This document shows positions 63,709 through 64,000 of a stretch of 64,000 bases of DNA, in pieces. The position numbers were made by a program, and so were the translations under genes. The DNA comes from JADJRG01 sp964474905 (GTDB taxonomy: Bacteria > Myxococcota_A > Polyangia > Nannocystales > Nannocystaceae): the NCBI GenBank assembly GCA_964474905.1, contig CAYYUP010000025.1, forward strand, positions 1 through 64,000. The letters run 5' to 3'. Under the pieces are notes generated by a model that searched no databases, had not been told where the DNA came from, and saw nothing but the letters and a program-made list of their open reading frames with translations. Position 1 is the stretch's first letter. Every line of letters starts with the position of its first letter.

Positions 63709-64000
63709 CCGCACGCGGGGTTCACCGCCTTTGGAGTGCCGAGATCGCCGTCGCCGTAGGGATCGACCGCCGTGCACCAAGGGGCCATATCGGCGTCATT
63801 GTTGAGGTCGGCGTCGTAGGATCCGGGGTCGAGGGAGGTGCTTTTGCCGGCCTTGCTGCTGCTGTAGGTGGTGACGTCGATGACGACGTCGGCGACGCCC
63901 ACGGCGAGGCCACCGGAGGTATTGGTCAGCCCAAAGTCAAAGGTGTAATCGACCCCCTGGAGACCGCCATTGAGCATAGGATCGATGCCCCTGGCGTAGA
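63705..64000 (-). CDS. Lamin-tail-domain-like protein, 5' end outside window
   Basis: About 98 C-terminal residues in frame to the window edge; the N-terminus lies beyond 64000. The Ig-like strands DYTFDFGLTNTSGG and the ending GDGDLGTPKAVNPACG fit bacterial lamin tail domain proteins, which often accompany secreted nucleases. Its stop overlaps the nuclease start by four bases, so the two are one operon. Confidence 0.65.
   Translation of the reverse strand, partial: YARGIDPMLNGGLQGVDYTFDFGLTNTSGGLAVGVADVVIDVTTYSSSKAGKSTSLDPGSYDADLNNDADMAPWCTAVDPYGDGDLGTPKAVNPACG

Overview
The window looks like a piece of a myxobacterial chromosome, most likely Nannocystineae (Enhygromyxa/Plesiocystis-like). 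This is inferred from the GC-rich sequence, the many lipoproteins with a Ser/Thr/Gly-rich linker after the lipobox, the Myxococcus-type cysteine-rich repeats (CGDG...EECDDGN), a MYXO-CTERM-like C-terminus, an AgmX/PglI-like domain, a Ser/Thr kinase with a repeat tail, and multi-TM histidine kinases. It is a draft scaffold: three runs of exactly 100 N (35710-35809, 42125-42224, 55467-55566) interrupt it. No rRNA, tRNA, CRISPR array, insertion sequence or prophage was seen.

Layout. 1-9.5 kb: the end of a Cys-rich/fibrinogen-like protein, a beta-propeller lipoprotein divergent from a LysR regulator, a tandem-module histidine kinase, a MYXO-CTERM-like Cys-rich surface protein with an 11-bp tandem repeat upstream, and a Nif3 family protein. 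9.7-18.9 kb: an unassigned vWA-like protein, a cytochrome P450, a PNGase F-like lipoprotein, an iron-type operon (imelysin plus di-haem lipoprotein behind a candidate Fur palindrome) and a beta-helix lipoprotein. 18.9-24.2 kb: a PAS histidine kinase divergent from an NRAMP-like transporter, a MAPEG protein, and a FadL-type porin that ends a four-gene operon (29859 to 22692, minus strand) whose other three genes are paralogous large lipoproteins of unknown function. 30-38 kb: a small outer-membrane-like protein, a thioesterase pair, a propeller lipoprotein, a TerB-like protein, an LRR remnant, and an overlapping three-gene operon ending in an ArsB/SLC13-like permease. 38-47 kb: a TPR/PEGA-like protein, a second Cys-rich/fibrinogen-like lipoprotein, other lipoproteins, a VAT-1-like reductase, and a DEAD-box helicase that converges on a small unknown gene across a perfect-stem terminator. 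47-64 kb: an SRPBCC protein, a second P450, a probable selenoprotein peroxiredoxin, a DUF4336-like protein, an M20 peptidase, small membrane proteins, a vWA lipoprotein, a TPR Ser/Thr kinase, DoxX beside an internally deleted LysR gene, a helix-hairpin-helix beta-barrel protein, and a nuclease overlapping a lamin-tail-like protein.

The strongest novelty leads are: (1) a lipoprotein peroxiredoxin whose peroxidatic cysteine codon is an in-frame UGA followed by a SECIS-like hairpin (49203-49835); (2) the operon of three paralogous lipoproteins plus a FadL porin (22692-29859); (3) a tandem histidine kinase in which one module keeps the phospho-accepting His but has lost ATP-binding residues, while the other has lost the His but keeps the ATPase (3529-6216); (4) an NRAMP-fold transporter without the metal-ligand motifs; and (5) two unrecognised proteins translationally coupled to a permease (35810-38284).
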